Virus record (IMG/VR): IMGVR_UViG_3300025151_005402
Location: 1-37,184 of that record
From: a virus
Length of the DNA stretch: 37,184 nt
Direction: 5' to 3' (one strand)
Shown: positions 36,344 through 37,184 of the stretch, one piece after another
Numbering within the stretch: the stretch's first letter is position 1
Layout of the letters: every line of letters begins with the position of its first letter
The notes under the pieces: generated by a model
Database searches by the model: none
What the model was told of the DNA's origin: nothing
The model's input: only the letters and a program-made list of their open reading frames with translations
Made by a program: the position numbers and the translations under genes

Positions 36344-37184
36344 TGGCTGCCCCTACAATCCTCCCCGGCGTCACTGACGCGCCACCGAATACTCCAACTG
36401 TTTTTATAAAAAACGTGCCGGGCGCAAACCCGGACGCGCAGTACGTTAAGGTCGGAGAAAATCAATATCAGGTTTATTCGGGTCGCGCCGGAAAGATCGG
36501 TGATACCGCCGGGCTAATGCAGAGTATTGCGTCGGGTGACCGCGAGGTCGAGTTCCCTAACCTGCCAGAGTTCAGCTCGACAATCGGTCTCGATACGACC
36601 GACATGGGGCCAGAGGGCAGCACATCGATGGGCGATGCTGCGCGGCGTCTGGCGGCATATACGACCGGGCTGACGCGTAAGGAACAGGCGCAAATCATCA
36701 AAGGCATACCCGGTGCCTCAATGTCGCGTGACAAATTCGATAATCCTATCGTGCGATATCGCGGCGAACGGTTTTATGTGAATAAACCCGGCGCAACTGG
36801 TGCAGACTTGACGACGTTCTTTGCGACCGTCGCATCGTTTATGCCATTCGGTCGACTGGCCCGGATTGTGCAAAAGGCGACCGGAGGTGGTCGAGTTGCC
36901 GGTGTAGCCACCCAAGGCGCTGCCGGTGGTCTGCAGCAAGTTGCCCTAGATGAAGGCGGACGCGCACTCGGCGCAGATCAGAGAGCTGATCTTCTGCGCA
37001 CTGCGATCTCAACTCTAGGAGCGGGAGCTGGTGAGTTTCTTGGACAGGCGCTCAGTCGCGCATTGTCGAGCTATAAACTTGGCAACGAGGTGCGGCGTTT
37101 ACTGGGCGGTGAACGTGCATATGTAAACAAAGACGGCTCCCTGTCCGATACAGCGCGGCAGACGATGAAGGCGATGGGCGTCGA
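36343..37184 (+). CDS. Ejection protein, N-terminal part (runs off the window)
   Basis: About 280 residues are visible, with no stop before the window end. The N-terminus has PTVFIKNVPGANPDAQYVKVGENQYQVY, then RLAAYTTGLTRKEQAQIIKGIPGA. Hydrophobic/Gly-rich parts (about 165-240: TFFATVASFMPFGRLARI, GVATQGAAGGLQQVAL, LGAGAGEFLGQAL) suit membrane interaction. It ends in GSLSDTARQTMKAMGV, a motif which in podovirus ejection proteins is followed about 30 residues later by an LPLxxxVxLxxGQ-type stretch, as seen at the start of this window. It is most likely the N-terminal part of the protein ending at 1574. Confidence 0.65.
   Translation, partial: MAAPTILPGVTDAPPNTPTVFIKNVPGANPDAQYVKVGENQYQVYSGRAGKIGDTAGLMQSIASGDREVEFPNLPEFSSTIGLDTTDMGPEGSTSMGDAARRLAAYTTGLTRKEQAQIIKGIPGASMSRDKFDNPIVRYRGERFYVNKPGATGADLTTFFATVASFMPFGRLARIVQKATGGGRVAGVATQGAAGGLQQVALDEGGRALGADQRADLLRTAISTLGAGAGEFLGQALSRALSSYKLGNEVRRLLGGERAYVNKDGSLSDTARQTMKAMGV

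Overview
The window looks like most of the genome of a temperate, short-tailed (podovirus-type) double-stranded DNA phage of a Gram-negative host, most likely an alphaproteobacterium and perhaps marine. Support for this: a P22-type portal, an SU10-type major capsid protein, a tail-stabilisation-like protein and large Gly/Ala-rich ejection proteins, with no tape measure, sheath or tube genes; a tyrosine integrase with a repressor/Cro-like pair; a SleB endolysin and a GTA-type three-helix holin. Genes are tightly packed with many ATGA, TGATG and longer overlaps. No tRNA, rRNA, CRISPR array or insertion sequence was seen. The host assignment is inference from protein style and base composition.

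Layout. (1) About 17.85-37.18 kb and 0-7.9 kb form one rightward late block: small proteins, TerS-like, TerL, portal, two tiny basic peptides, a 1273-residue multidomain virion-type protein, scaffold, capsid, adaptor, tail proteins, ejection proteins, then at the window start the end of an ejection protein, tail fibre, glycine-rich adhesin, three metabolic-type genes (PP-loop/QueC-like, TauD/TfdA-type dioxygenase, Bug/TctC-type periplasmic receptor), an exported protein and the lysis genes. The last gene (from 36343) and the first (to 1574) look like the two ends of one ejection-protein gene, so the window is probably a permuted genome lacking a short joint. (2) 7.88-8.22 kb looks like attP: clusters of a GGTGCAA motif flank about 210 bases. 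(3) 8.45-11.25 kb holds small rightward genes and the integrase, separated by repeated GC hairpins followed by the same Shine-Dalgarno block. (4) 11.54-15.08 kb is a leftward operon: repressor, RecB-like exonuclease, Rad52/ERF-like annealing protein, SSB and small DNA-binding proteins. (5) 15.15-17.84 kb is a rightward early operon: Cro-like protein, Hjc-like resolvase, a putative nuclease, a zinc ribbon, a replication initiator carrying four iterons inside its gene, a companion protein and a DUF6362-like protein.

How it may work together. A 15-bp element is identical in the repressor/Cro intergenic region and at the head of the late block, suggesting that one regulator acts at both. The late leader runs into an intrinsic terminator before its first clear gene, and two further terminators lie around scaffold and capsid, so a processive antitermination step is likely; the DUF6362-like gene just upstream sits where lambda has Q. 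The most unusual items are the 1273-residue protein, which pairs a helix-hairpin-helix glycosylase-like motif with a zinc-peptidase motif, and the dioxygenase/periplasmic-receptor cassette inserted between tail fibre and lysis genes.
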